This document shows, piece by piece, positions 7,173 to 14,464 of a stretch of 20,273 nucleotides of DNA. Source of the stretch: Acholeplasmataceae bacterium (lineage in GTDB: Bacteria > Bacillota_I > Bacilli_A > Acholeplasmatales > Acholeplasmataceae); assembly GCA_016934175.1 (NCBI GenBank), contig JAFGTI010000041.1, positions 1 through 20,273 of the forward strand, in the 5' to 3' direction. The notes beneath the pieces are model-generated. The model was not told the DNA's origin. It was given only the letters and a program-made list of their open reading frames with translations, and did no database searches. Both the position numbers and the translations under genes were made by a program. Every line of letters begins with the position of its first letter. The stretch's first letter is position 1.

Positions 7173-8137
7173 TGGATGTAGGTGTATTGACTGTTCCATA
7201 TAGTGCAAAGAGCTTAGATGAAACACTAAAATATTTATCTGGTTTAGGTATTAAGTATGTAGAAATCGGTACTGGAGGATATCCAGGGAAGGCACATGCA
7301 AATCCAGACATTTTATTAAGTGATGAAAAAGAATTAGAATCATTTAAAGAAACAATTAAAAAGTATAATGTTAAGATTAGTGCGTTAAGTTGTCACGGAA
7401 ACCCTGTGCACCCAAATCTAGAACGTGCAAAGAAGGATCACGAAGATTTTATTAAAACAGTCTTACTAGCTGAAAAACTAGGCGTTGATACAATAAATAC
7501 TTTCTCTGGATGCCCAGGTGGTAGTAAAGGTGATCAAACACCTAACTGGGCTGTTTCTTCTTGGCCACATGACTTTCAAGAAGTTTATAAATACCAATGG
7601 AATGAAGTTTTAATTCCATATTGGAGAAAGACAAGTGAATTTGCATTAGCACATGGTGTGACTAAAATTGCTCTTGAAATGCATCCAGGATTTAATGTTT
7701 ATAATCCAGAAACATTACTTAAATTAAGAGCAGCTGTTGGGGATGTTATCGGTGCGAATTTTGATCCTAGTCATTTATTTTGGCAAGGGATTGATCCTAG
7801 TCAAGCGATTAGATCATTAGGGAAAGCAATTCATCATTTTCATGCAAAAGATACACAATTATTCTCAGAAAATATGCAGATTAATGGTGTTCTGGATATG
7901 AAATCTTATGCTGCACTACCAGAAAGATCATGGATTTTTAGAACTGTCGGTTATGGGCATGATACCAAAGTGTGGAAAGACATGATTTCCATGCTTAGAA
8001 TTGTAGGATATGATGGTGCAATTAGTATTGAGCACGAAGACGCATTAATGTCGATTAATGAAGGTTTAGAAAAAGCAGTGAGTTTTTTACAAGAGTTAGT
8101 CATCAAGGAAAAGCCTAGTGATGCATGGTGGATATAA
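7172..8137 (+). CDS. Second sugar phosphate isomerase/epimerase (TIM barrel)
   Basis: This 321-residue TIM-barrel protein is only distantly like its neighbour. It carries the run NTFSGCPGG (109-117) followed by TPNW and a WP pair, which I associate with a distinct sugar isomerase/epimerase group found beside Gfo/Idh/MocA oxidoreductases. Candidate metal ligands are Glu169 (ALEMHPG), Asp198 with nearby His201 (NFDPSH), His224 (HFHAKD) and Glu287 (IEHED). The start overlaps the preceding stop by one base, and AAGGAG at 7156-7161 supports it. Two different barrels after one oxidoreductase suggest successive steps or a two-subunit enzyme. Co-expression is strongly supported by the spacing, while the reaction remains inferred. 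It is the last gene before a hairpin terminator at 8195. Confidence 0.83.
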   Translation: MDVGVLTVPYSAKSLDETLKYLSGLGIKYVEIGTGGYPGKAHANPDILLSDEKELESFKETIKKYNVKISALSCHGNPVHPNLERAKKDHEDFIKTVLLAEKLGVDTINTFSGCPGGSKGDQTPNWAVSSWPHDFQEVYKYQWNEVLIPYWRKTSEFALAHGVTKIALEMHPGFNVYNPETLLKLRAAVGDVIGANFDPSHLFWQGIDPSQAIRSLGKAIHHFHAKDTQLFSENMQINGVLDMKSYAALPERSWIFRTVGYGHDTKVWKDMISMLRIVGYDGAISIEHEDALMSINEGLEKAVSFLQELVIKEKPSDAWWI

Positions 8138-8165
8138 TCGGTTTGATGACGAATCATAAAATACT

Positions 8166-8194
8166 TTGATAAAATGTGAAATATAACGTAAAAT
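8166..8194 (+). promoter_or_regulatory. Sigma-A-type promoter of the ribokinase-like gene
   Basis: TTGATA (8166-8171) and TAAAAT (8189-8194) are separated by exactly 17 bp, a near-ideal vegetative promoter. Transcription would start near 8201, inside the palindrome described in the next entry. Confidence 0.65.
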
Positions 8195-8230
8195 ATAGAC
8201 ATGGATAGTGATTATCTATGTCTATTTTTT
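8195..8230 (+). terminator. Hairpin with T tract: terminator of the sugar operon, overlapping the next promoter
   Basis: A 13-bp stem (8195-8207 with 8213-8225, one G-T wobble) around a GTGAT loop is followed by five Ts at 8226-8230. It can terminate transcripts from 5347-8137. It also starts immediately after the -10 of the kinase promoter and ends two bases before the kinase ribosome site, so it could double as an operator or leader structure. Confidence 0.75.
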
Positions 8231-8245
8231 GTAGGAGGTAATAAA

Positions 8246-9166
8246 ATGCAAAATCAATATGACATTGTAGTTATAGGCAGTATTAATATGGACCTATTTT
8301 TTGAAATCAATCGGGCGCCTGCTTTAGGCGAAACAATCGAAGGTCAAGCCTTTCATTTTCTCCAAGGAGGGAAAGGTGCTAATCAAGCCATCGCTGCAGC
8401 AAAACTTGGTCATAAAGTAGCAATGATAGGTTGTGTTGGACAAGCTGCCTTTGGCACTATAGCTTTAAAGAATTTTGAAAAATATGGTGTAAATCATACA
8501 CATGTTCATAAAGTTGAGGCACATACTGGTGTTGCATTAGTCAGTAGTTTTCAAACAAAAAAGAAAGATAATTCCATCGTTATTGTTCCAGGTGCAAATA
8601 AGAAAATAACAAAAGAAATGATAGATAAAGCATTACCAATAATAAAAAAAGCAAAAGTAGTTTTACTTCAATTAGAAATCCCTATAGATATTGTGGAATA
8701 TGTTCTTGACATTTGTCAAAAATATCACATTATTTCAATTTTAAATCCCGCACCATATCAAACACTTAAACTTGATATGATTAATAAAGCGACATTCATC
8801 ATACCGAATGAAATTGAAGTTGCTCAAATGTTTCCTCATCATTCCATTGAGCTTAATTGTGCTCAATATCCTAAAAAGCTCATTGTAACAAGGGGAAGTA
8901 TGGGGGCTGTTTATCATAATTTCACAGAATTCAGAATTTTGAGTGGTATTAAAATTGTTCCCGTTGATACCACTGGTGCTGGAGATTCTTTTGTTGCAGC
9001 ATTTGCATCAAATTATATTGAGTCACAAGATATTGAACAAGCAATAAAATTTGCAAATATATGTGCAGGATTATCTATTACAAGAATAGGTGCCCAAGAA
9101 AGCTCACCAAAGTTAGTTGAAGTAGAAGCTTTTGTTTTGGAGCACAGAGAAAATTTAGATATATAA
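8246..9166 (+). CDS. Ribokinase-like PfkB family carbohydrate kinase
   Basis: The 306-residue protein shows both PfkB signatures: GGKGANQA at 41-48 and DTTGAGDSF at 241-249, with Asp247 as the catalytic base and GAGD forming the anion hole. The opening IVVIGSINMDLFF matches ribokinases, which phosphorylate ribose to ribose 5-phosphate with ATP. Related kinases of deoxyribose, ribitol-type sugars or nucleosides cannot be excluded. The start is placed at 8246 because AGGAGG at 8233-8238 lies at the right distance. An in-frame ATG at 8201 would add 15 residues encoded by the terminator hairpin and has no ribosome site. It has its own promoter, so it is a separate unit from the epimerase genes, though functional linkage is possible. 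No rbs transporter is present. Confidence 0.85.
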   Translation: MQNQYDIVVIGSINMDLFFEINRAPALGETIEGQAFHFLQGGKGANQAIAAAKLGHKVAMIGCVGQAAFGTIALKNFEKYGVNHTHVHKVEAHTGVALVSSFQTKKKDNSIVIVPGANKKITKEMIDKALPIIKKAKVVLLQLEIPIDIVEYVLDICQKYHIISILNPAPYQTLKLDMINKATFIIPNEIEVAQMFPHHSIELNCAQYPKKLIVTRGSMGAVYHNFTEFRILSGIKIVPVDTTGAGDSFVAAFASNYIESQDIEQAIKFANICAGLSITRIGAQESSPKLVEVEAFVLEHRENLDI

Positions 9167-9253
9167 AGTTTATATAAATTAAAAATTTATACATATTATA
9201 GAATAATTAAAATGTAGATAATTAGCTATATTTGAGTAAATAACAAAATAAAA

Positions 9254-9267
9254 TAAAAGCGCTTACA
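9254..9267 (+). promoter_or_regulatory. cre-like catabolite control box upstream of tnaA
   Basis: TAAAAGCGCTTACA matches the catabolite responsive element TGWNANCGNTNWCA at all positions except the second (A for G). It lies just upstream of the tryptophanase promoter. CcpA with HPr-Ser-P binds such sites in Bacillota. No ccpA gene is in the window. Confidence 0.6.
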
Positions 9268-9275
9268 AAAATGTG

Positions 9276-9326
9276 TTTATTTTTTGACGTCTATCGAGTA
9301 TAATATAAGTATCATAGACGAGGGAG
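9276..9326 (+). promoter_or_regulatory. Promoter and RBS of the tryptophanase operon
   Basis: TATAAT at 9299-9304 is a consensus -10, with TTTATT at 9276-9281 as a weak -35 at 17 bp. TTGACG at 9284-9289 looks like a better -35 but is only 9 bp from TATAAT and would need a poor -10 (AAGTAT at 9307). A 7-bp inverted repeat (CGTCTAT at 9288, ATAGACG at 9314) flanks the -10. AGGGAG at 9321-9326 is the ribosome site for the ATG at 9334. Confidence 0.55.
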
Positions 9327-9333
9327 AAATGCC

Positions 9334-10719
9334 ATGAATAAAAAGTATAGTGCTGAACCGTATCGTATTAAAATGGTAGAACCAATTAAGGAAACTACAA
9401 GGGAACAACGAGAGATGCTTTTAAAAAATGCTGGGTATAACCCTTTTTCTTTGAAAAGTGAAGACGTTTATATCGATTTATTAACAGATTCTGGGACAGG
9501 AGCAATGAGCCAAGAGCAATGGGGAGCTATGATGGTTGGCGATGAGGCTTATGCTGGCAGCAAGAGTTTCTATAAGCTTGAAAGTGTTGTAAAAAACATC
9601 ACAGGATATCAATATGTTATGCCAGTTCATCAAGGAAGAGGAGCTGAACAAGTCTTTTTACCTCAACTTGTAACTAAAGCAGGTATGTATTATATTTCAA
9701 ATATTCACTTTGATACAACAAGAGCTCATGTTGAATTATCTGGGGCAAGAGCTATTGATTGTGTGATTGAAGAATGTTTTGTTATGGATAAATTTCACCC
9801 TTTTAAAGGTAATTTTGATTTAGTACAATTAAATAAAGTAATTTTAGATAAAGGTCCAGAGAACATTGCAGGGATTATCATGACAATCACAAACAATTCG
9901 GCTGGTGGCCAACCTGTTAGTATGGAAAATCTAAAAGAAGTTAAAAAGATTGCAAATAAATATCATATAGCGACGATCATTGATGGCGCTAGATATGCTG
10001 AAAATGCTTATTTTATCAAGGAAAGAGAAAAAGGTTATGAAGATAAAGCAATCATTGATATTGCACGTGAAATGTGCAGTTATGCTGATGCATTTTTGAT
10101 GAGTGCTAAAAAAGATGGACTAGTTAATATGGGAGGATTAATCGTTATTAAAGATAATGAAGAACTCTTTAATAAGTGTAAAATAAGAGCTATTCCTTAT
10201 GAAGGATTTCCAACTTACGGTGGAATGAATGGAAGAGATATTGAAGCTTTAGCTGTTGGGTTAATGGAAGCCTTAGATGAAAGATATTTAAAACATCGAA
10301 TTGATCAAGTGAGATATTTGGGTGATCGATTGATTGAAGCGGGTATTCCTATTCAGTTCCCGATTGGTGGACACGCTGTATTTGTTGATTGCAAATCGAT
10401 AGCTCCTCATATTCCTGCAGATCAATTTCCTGCGTTAGCAGTTACAAATGCAATTTATTTAGAAGCAGGAATACGTGCTGTAGAAATTGGAACACTCCTT
10501 ATGGGAAGAGATCCTGATACCCATGAAAATGTTGGGACTAAAATGGAATATATGAGATTGACTATTCCAAGAAGAGTTTACACATATAAACATATGGATG
10601 TGATTGCTGATGCAGTGATTCATGTTTATGAGCACAGAAATGAACTTAATGGATTTGAGTTTGTTTATGAACCACCTATTTTAAGACACTTTACAGCTAC
10701 ATTTAAACCTGTCAAATAA
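9334..10719 (+). CDS. tnaA: Tryptophanase (L-tryptophan indole-lyase)
   Basis: This PLP enzyme splits L-tryptophan into indole, pyruvate and ammonia. The 461 residues cover the full beta-eliminating lyase fold, with LLTDSGTGAMS (49-59), GDEAYAGS (69-76), HQGRGAEQ (99-106) and the PLP lysine Lys260 in MSAKKDGLVNMGG. Two positions separate tryptophanase from tyrosine phenol-lyase. The lyase-specific Arg is Ile385 here (AVEIG, as in E. coli TnaA), and the site that is Phe in the phenol-lyase is His452 (LRHFTA). Both favour tryptophanase. No tnaC-like leader peptide and no tryptophan permease are adjacent. It is followed after 27 bases by butyrate kinase, implying one operon. Serine or cysteine may be side substrates, as for other tryptophanases. 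Confidence 0.92.
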   Translation: MNKKYSAEPYRIKMVEPIKETTREQREMLLKNAGYNPFSLKSEDVYIDLLTDSGTGAMSQEQWGAMMVGDEAYAGSKSFYKLESVVKNITGYQYVMPVHQGRGAEQVFLPQLVTKAGMYYISNIHFDTTRAHVELSGARAIDCVIEECFVMDKFHPFKGNFDLVQLNKVILDKGPENIAGIIMTITNNSAGGQPVSMENLKEVKKIANKYHIATIIDGARYAENAYFIKEREKGYEDKAIIDIAREMCSYADAFLMSAKKDGLVNMGGLIVIKDNEELFNKCKIRAIPYEGFPTYGGMNGRDIEALAVGLMEALDERYLKHRIDQVRYLGDRLIEAGIPIQFPIGGHAVFVDCKSIAPHIPADQFPALAVTNAIYLEAGIRAVEIGTLLMGRDPDTHENVGTKMEYMRLTIPRRVYTYKHMDVIADAVIHVYEHRNELNGFEFVYEPPILRHFTATFKPVK

Positions 10720-10746
10720 AATATTATACAAAAGGAGCTTTATTCA

Positions 10747-11820
10747 ATGAAAAAATACAAAATTCTTGCAATTAATCCTGGTTCTACATCTACAAAGCTT
10801 GCTATCTATGAAAATGAAAAGCAAATCTTTGAGGTAAGTGTAAGACATGATGTGAAAGAAATTGCGAGATTTGAGCATATTATTGATCAGTACGATTTTA
10901 GAATGGAGTCTATTTTAAGTGCACTTAAAGATTCGAAAATAGAACTTAGTTCACTTAACGCAGTTGTTGGTAGAGGCGGTATGCTTAAACCTATTGAAGG
11001 TGGCACATACGAAGTTAATGATACTATGGTTGATTATATGAAGCATTATCCTAGAGGAGAACATGCTTCAAATTTGGGATGTATGATAGCAAAACAAATT
11101 GCTGATCAATATCAAATTCCAAGTTTTATTGTTGATCCTGTAGCCGTTGATGAAATGGAAGATATTGCAAGATTTACTGGTATGCCGGAAATCAATCGAA
11201 TGAGTCTTTTCCACGCACTTAATCAAAAAGCAGTAGCCTTAAAGGCTAGTGCTGACTTAAAGAAAAAGTATCAAGATTTAAATTTGATTATCGCTCACCT
11301 AGGCGGAGGAATTAGTGTTGGTGTTCATCACCATGGTAGAGTGATTGATGTCAATAATGCATTAGATGGTGATGGCCCTATGTCACCTGAGAGAAGTGGT
11401 TCTGTTCCTTTAGGACCTTTATATAAAATGATTTTTACAGGTAAGTATACTTTAAAAGAAATACAGAGAAAAAACTATGGTCAAGGTGGTCTTGTTGCTT
11501 ATCTAGGGACTAATAATGGACAAGAGATTGAAAATAGAATTAATCAAGGTGATCAAAAAGCAAAATTTATCTATGAAGTCATGTGCTATCAAATAGCAAA
11601 AGAAATTGGAAGTTGTAGCACAGTACTCAAAGGAAATGTGGATGCGATTATTATCACAGGTGGTCTCGCATATAGTAAAATGACAGTTGATTTAATTAAA
11701 GAAAGAGTTGAATTTATAGCTCCAGTGCTCATATATCCTGGAGAAGATGAAATGGAAGCTTTAGCCTTAGGTGCTTATCGAGTACTAATAGGCAGTGAAA
11801 AAGCAAAAGAATATAAGTAG
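10747..11820 (+). CDS. buk: Butyrate kinase
   Basis: Butyrate kinase converts an acyl phosphate and ADP into the free acid and ATP. It belongs to the acetokinase/sugar-kinase/Hsp70 fold. The 357-residue length is typical. Visible family features are the N-terminal phosphate loop NPGSTSTK (10-17), AHLGGGIS (183-190) and NALDGDGPMSPERSG (204-218), all characteristic of butyrate kinases and unlike acetate kinase, which is longer. AAGGAG precedes the ATG by a good distance. It sits between tnaA and ptb. In clostridia the usual order is ptb-buk, so this arrangement is reversed. Branched-chain acyl groups such as isobutyrate or isovalerate are equally possible substrates, since many Buk enzymes accept them. 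Confidence 0.92.
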   Translation: MKKYKILAINPGSTSTKLAIYENEKQIFEVSVRHDVKEIARFEHIIDQYDFRMESILSALKDSKIELSSLNAVVGRGGMLKPIEGGTYEVNDTMVDYMKHYPRGEHASNLGCMIAKQIADQYQIPSFIVDPVAVDEMEDIARFTGMPEINRMSLFHALNQKAVALKASADLKKKYQDLNLIIAHLGGGISVGVHHHGRVIDVNNALDGDGPMSPERSGSVPLGPLYKMIFTGKYTLKEIQRKNYGQGGLVAYLGTNNGQEIENRINQGDQKAKFIYEVMCYQIAKEIGSCSTVLKGNVDAIIITGGLAYSKMTVDLIKERVEFIAPVLIYPGEDEMEALALGAYRVLIGSEKAKEYK

Positions 11821-11830
11821 GTGATTAAAA

Positions 11831-12736
11831 ATGATTAAAACAATGCAAGATATCGTTAAAAGAGCTCAGTTGATGAGTCCTAAAAGAATGGTTGTTGCTG
11901 TTGCTAATGATGAGCACGTATTAGAGGCTGTTGAAATGGCAAGACAAGCTAAAATTATTGATGCTATATTGGTTGGGAATTTTGATGAAATATCTGCGCT
12001 AATAACAAAATTAAAAATGAGTCATAGTGACTATGAAATCTTAGATGTTAAAGATGCTGTAGAAGCATGTGAATTATCTGTAAAACTTGTGAGTCAAAAT
12101 AAAGCAGATATTCTTATGAAGGGTATAGTAGATACTTCAATTATTTTACATGCTGCTCTTGATAAAGAATTCGGATTGAGAACACCCAATAGAATTTCAC
12201 ATGTATCCGTTATGGAAATACCTACTTATCATAAATTATTATTGATGAGTGATGGTGCAATGAATATTGCTCCAGATGTTGATATTAAACAAGAAATTAT
12301 TGAAAATGGAGTTGCTGTCGCTCATTCTTTAGGTATTAAATTACCTAATGTTGGATGTATTGCAGCTGTTGAGAAAGTGAATCGCAAGATGCAAGCAACA
12401 CTAGATGCTGAAGAACTTATTTTTAGAAATCAAAATGATCGGATTAAAGAATGTGTGATTGGTGGACCATTTGCTATTGATAATGCAGTTAATAAAGAAG
12501 CAGCAATACATAAAGGTATCACCGATCCTATGGCTGGAGATGTTGATTTTCTACTCATGCCTCAAATTGAATCTGGGAACGTATTCTATAAAAGTATGAT
12601 GTTTTTGGCTAATGCTAAAAGTGCAAGTGTGATAGCTGGCGCTAAAAAACCAATTGTATTAACCAGCCGTGCAGATTCGAAAGAAAGTAAGTTTTATTCA
12701 ATAGCTTTAGCAGCACTAGTTTCAGATCATCATTAA
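11831..12736 (+). CDS. ptb: Phosphate butyryltransferase
   Basis: This enzyme exchanges CoA of butyryl-CoA (or a related acyl-CoA) for phosphate, feeding butyrate kinase. The 301 residues show the phosphate acetyl/butyryltransferase fold: ADILMKGIVDTS (92-103), AAVEKVN (178-184), GGPFAIDNA (211-219) and DPMAGDVDFLLMPQIESGN near the C-terminus, typical for Ptb. The ribosome site AGGTGAT overlaps the buk stop, so buk and ptb are translationally close. The pair would conserve energy as ATP from an acyl-CoA. No acyl-CoA-forming gene is in the window, so the source of the acyl-CoA is unknown. A strong bidirectional terminator follows directly. Confidence 0.92.
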   Translation: MIKTMQDIVKRAQLMSPKRMVVAVANDEHVLEAVEMARQAKIIDAILVGNFDEISALITKLKMSHSDYEILDVKDAVEACELSVKLVSQNKADILMKGIVDTSIILHAALDKEFGLRTPNRISHVSVMEIPTYHKLLLMSDGAMNIAPDVDIKQEIIENGVAVAHSLGIKLPNVGCIAAVEKVNRKMQATLDAEELIFRNQNDRIKECVIGGPFAIDNAVNKEAAIHKGITDPMAGDVDFLLMPQIESGNVFYKSMMFLANAKSASVIAGAKKPIVLTSRADSKESKFYSIALAALVSDHH

Positions 12737-12766
12737 AAAAAATCTCCAAAATTTTGGAGATTTTTT
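12737..12766. terminator. Bidirectional terminator between ptb and the DeoR gene
   Basis: TCTCCAAAA (12743-12751) and TTTTGGAGA (12752-12760) are a perfect inverted repeat flanked by six As on the left and six Ts on the right, so either strand gives a stem followed by Us. It separates two convergent genes. Confidence 0.9.
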
Positions 12767-12767
12767 A

Positions 12768-13541
12768 TTAGTCGATTTGTACTTGTATGACTTTTAATCC
12801 AGTATTTCTTAATTTCTTTACTTCGACTTCAGGAGCAACAGTATCCGTAATCAAATAATCTAATTCTTCGATTGATCCTGATAAGAAGCTATGTGTTCGT
12901 CCCACTTTATTGGTATCAGCGAGAACGAATTTTAATCCGATCGTATTTTTAAGCATGGTTTCATTAATGGCAACTTCCTGTAAAACGGCTGTTGTAAAAC
13001 CTCCATCTGCAGATATACCGCTACATCCTAAAAATGCTTTAGCTGCTTTGACGCGGTTAATATTATTGATTGCAAAATCACCAACAAGAGATTCTTTTGG
13101 CATTCTAAGCTCTCCACCAGTTAAAATAACATATAAGTTTTCTTTACTTTCACAAAAGATTGCTTTTCCATTATTTGTTACAATGGTCACTTGTTTGGCA
13201 TTGATATACTCGAGCATGAGAAGTGCTGTTGAACTTGTATTTATAAAAATTGTATCCCCATCTTCAACAAATCTAGCTGCAGCTTTTGCGATGGCATGTT
13301 TATTTAACGTGAGAGGTGAACTAAATATATTGGTTGTAAAATTAGTTTTATTGAGTGATGCACCACCACGATGTCTCTCAATAAGATTTTTTTCTTCAAA
13401 ATAATCGAAATCTCTGCGAATGGTAATTGCAGATGTCTTGAGTTGCTCTGCGAGTTCCTCAACTGTAACATTTGTTCTATATTCGATAATTTTTAGGATG
13501 TGCTCTCTTCTTTTTTCGATTGCAGCTCTACTGTTTCTCAT
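12768..13541 (-). CDS. DeoR-family transcriptional regulator
   Basis: The 257-residue protein has the DeoR helix-turn-helix at about 25-45 (TVEELAEQLKTSAITIRRDF) and the hallmark ERHRGGA at 55-61. A DeoRC sugar-phosphate sensor domain follows (about 80-235) with NTSSTALLML, VTNN, TGGELR and GISADGGFT. Members are usually repressors released by a phosphorylated sugar. UlaR of E. coli, the ascorbate repressor, is in this family, and the operon containing this gene is divergent from the ula operon, so a UlaR-like role is the best inference. The gene follows the membrane-protein gene by nine bases. Its AGGGGG ribosome site overlaps that gene's stop. The ligand and target are not proven by sequence. 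Confidence 0.88.
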   Translation of the reverse strand: MRNSRAAIEKRREHILKIIEYRTNVTVEELAEQLKTSAITIRRDFDYFEEKNLIERHRGGASLNKTNFTTNIFSSPLTLNKHAIAKAAARFVEDGDTIFINTSSTALLMLEYINAKQVTIVTNNGKAIFCESKENLYVILTGGELRMPKESLVGDFAINNINRVKAAKAFLGCSGISADGGFTTAVLQEVAINETMLKNTIGLKFVLADTNKVGRTHSFLSGSIEELDYLITDTVAPEVEVKKLRNTGLKVIQVQID

Positions 13542-13550
13542 ATTTGCCCC

Positions 13551-14321
13551 CTAATCATAATTTTTAACATGTGCTAAATGTGGTCCAATAGCCTGTGCAT
13601 CTTTTAAGTAAGTAATTTCCTTTTGTAGTCCTTTTTGTTTACAAAATTTAGCGTAAGATATATAGTAATAAGTTTTTTCTCTTGGGTTCAGGAAATCTGG
13701 ATTGACAGCTCTTAAACCATCTTCGGCTTTTGTCATATTTTTCTTATATAAGTAATAATCAGCACTAATTAAATTCAATGAGTAGATAGGCTTAACAGCT
13801 TGTTTTCTTTTTGATTTCTTTTTATAGGCTTCATTGATGAGTCTGAAATATTCAGTCGCTTGATCAAAATCATGATGATTGAGTGCGATATAAAACTTAT
13901 TGTAATTATAGATGAGTTTCATGTTGGCACCTGCTTGGAAAACAGGGTTTTCAATATGTTTTTCAAGTTGATTGTAATCACCTAAATCCATATAAATCAG
14001 TGTTTGCAAAACAAGTAGAGGGTTTTTATAGCCCTTGATAATGTCGTATTTCTTGAATTTATTCGCCATATTTAATGATTCTTCAGGATCACAGTCAGCA
14101 ACCAATTTTTGCATTACTTTTTTATATAGATATTTAAGGATTTCTGATAGTATGAAGAAAAATGAGAAAAACACAACAACAGCTATAATTAAAATGCGGT
14201 TAATCCATTCTGATTCCGCAATAATTAATGTAATACTAAAATATACGAAAACAATGAAAAATGCTGCCATCATAATCAATCTCATCTTGTCATTTAATAA
14301 TAATTTTCTAATTGTAAACAT
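13551..14321 (-). CDS. Two-helix membrane protein with a TPR-like cytoplasmic domain, unknown function
   Basis: I do not recognise a named family. The 256-residue product has two membrane helices near the N-terminus (about 14-36 and 39-60). The rest is a charged, mostly helical domain with regularly spaced aromatic and Ala/Leu residues (for example YKNPLLVLQTLIYMDLGDY and FYIALNHHDFDQATEYF), like tetratricopeptide-type helix pairs. The start is set at 14321 because GAGGTGA precedes it at good spacing. An in-frame ATG at 14366 would add 15 residues without a ribosome site and lies within the promoter-to-start region. It is the first gene of a two-gene unit with the DeoR regulator. A sensing or scaffold role is possible but unsupported. 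Confidence 0.7.
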   Translation of the reverse strand: MFTIRKLLLNDKMRLIMMAAFFIVFVYFSITLIIAESEWINRILIIAVVVFFSFFFILSEILKYLYKKVMQKLVADCDPEESLNMANKFKKYDIIKGYKNPLLVLQTLIYMDLGDYNQLEKHIENPVFQAGANMKLIYNYNKFYIALNHHDFDQATEYFRLINEAYKKKSKRKQAVKPIYSLNLISADYYLYKKNMTKAEDGLRAVNPDFLNPREKTYYYISYAKFCKQKGLQKEITYLKDAQAIGPHLAHVKNYD

Positions 14322-14356
14322 AAGTTTCACCTCAATAATTTTTGTACTTTTTCTTA

Positions 14357-14385
14357 AGTATAGCAAAATAAATCATAAATGTAAA
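14357..14385 (-). promoter_or_regulatory. Minus-strand promoter of the membrane protein-deoR unit
   Basis: Read on the minus strand, TTTACA (14385-14380) and TATACT (14362-14357) are separated by exactly 17 bp, close to the sigma-A consensus at both boxes. The -35 is part of the cre-like palindrome at 14380-14393. Confidence 0.65.
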
Positions 14386-14393
14386 CGTTTACG
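14380..14393. promoter_or_regulatory. cre-like palindrome in the deoR/ula divergent region
   Basis: TGTAAACGTTTACG contains the perfect 12-bp palindrome GTAAACGTTTAC and matches the cre consensus TGWNANCGNTNWCA except the last base. It covers the -35 of the minus-strand promoter and lies about 70 bp upstream of the ula -35. CcpA or another LacI-type protein bound here should block the minus-strand promoter. Confidence 0.6.
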
Positions 14394-14464
14394 TAGTTAT
14401 TTGTTCATAAAAATCAGTTATATGATTAAAAGTGGGATAAAAAGAACATAAAATCAAAAATAAG

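Noticed and set aside
8201..8245. Earlier kinase start at the ATG at 8201
   Set aside because: The extra 15 codons are the hairpin and T tract themselves, there is no upstream ribosome site, and AGGAGG at 8233-8238 serves the ATG at 8246.
9173..9191. Inverted repeat TATAAATT-AAA-AATTTATA after the kinase gene as a terminator
   Set aside because: It is made only of A and T, has a three-base loop, and lacks a T tract, so it would be a weak stem expected by chance in such DNA.
9271..9303. Ten-codon frame (MCLFFDVYRV) upstream of tnaA as a TnaC-like leader peptide
   Set aside because: It lies upstream of and across the -10 box, so it would not be in the transcript. It has no Trp codon and no ribosome site.
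9334..10719. Tyrosine phenol-lyase instead of tryptophanase
   Set aside because: The phenol-lyase Arg is replaced by Ile385 and its Phe by His452, both as in tryptophanase.
12910..13404. Plus-strand open frame (164 codons) across the DeoR gene
   Set aside because: It is antisense to a clear DeoR reading frame with recognisable motifs, and nothing about its product looks protein-like.
14380..14393. The palindrome GTAAACGTTTAC as the operator of the neighbouring DeoR protein
   Set aside because: It fits the cre/LacI-type pattern with a central CG much better than known DeoR-family sites. DeoR binding is not excluded, but the sequence gives no support for it.
14035..14451. Plus-strand open frame (138 codons) across the membrane-protein gene and the control region
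   Set aside because: It is antisense to the membrane-protein gene, covers both the minus-strand promoter and the cre-like site, and lacks a ribosome site.
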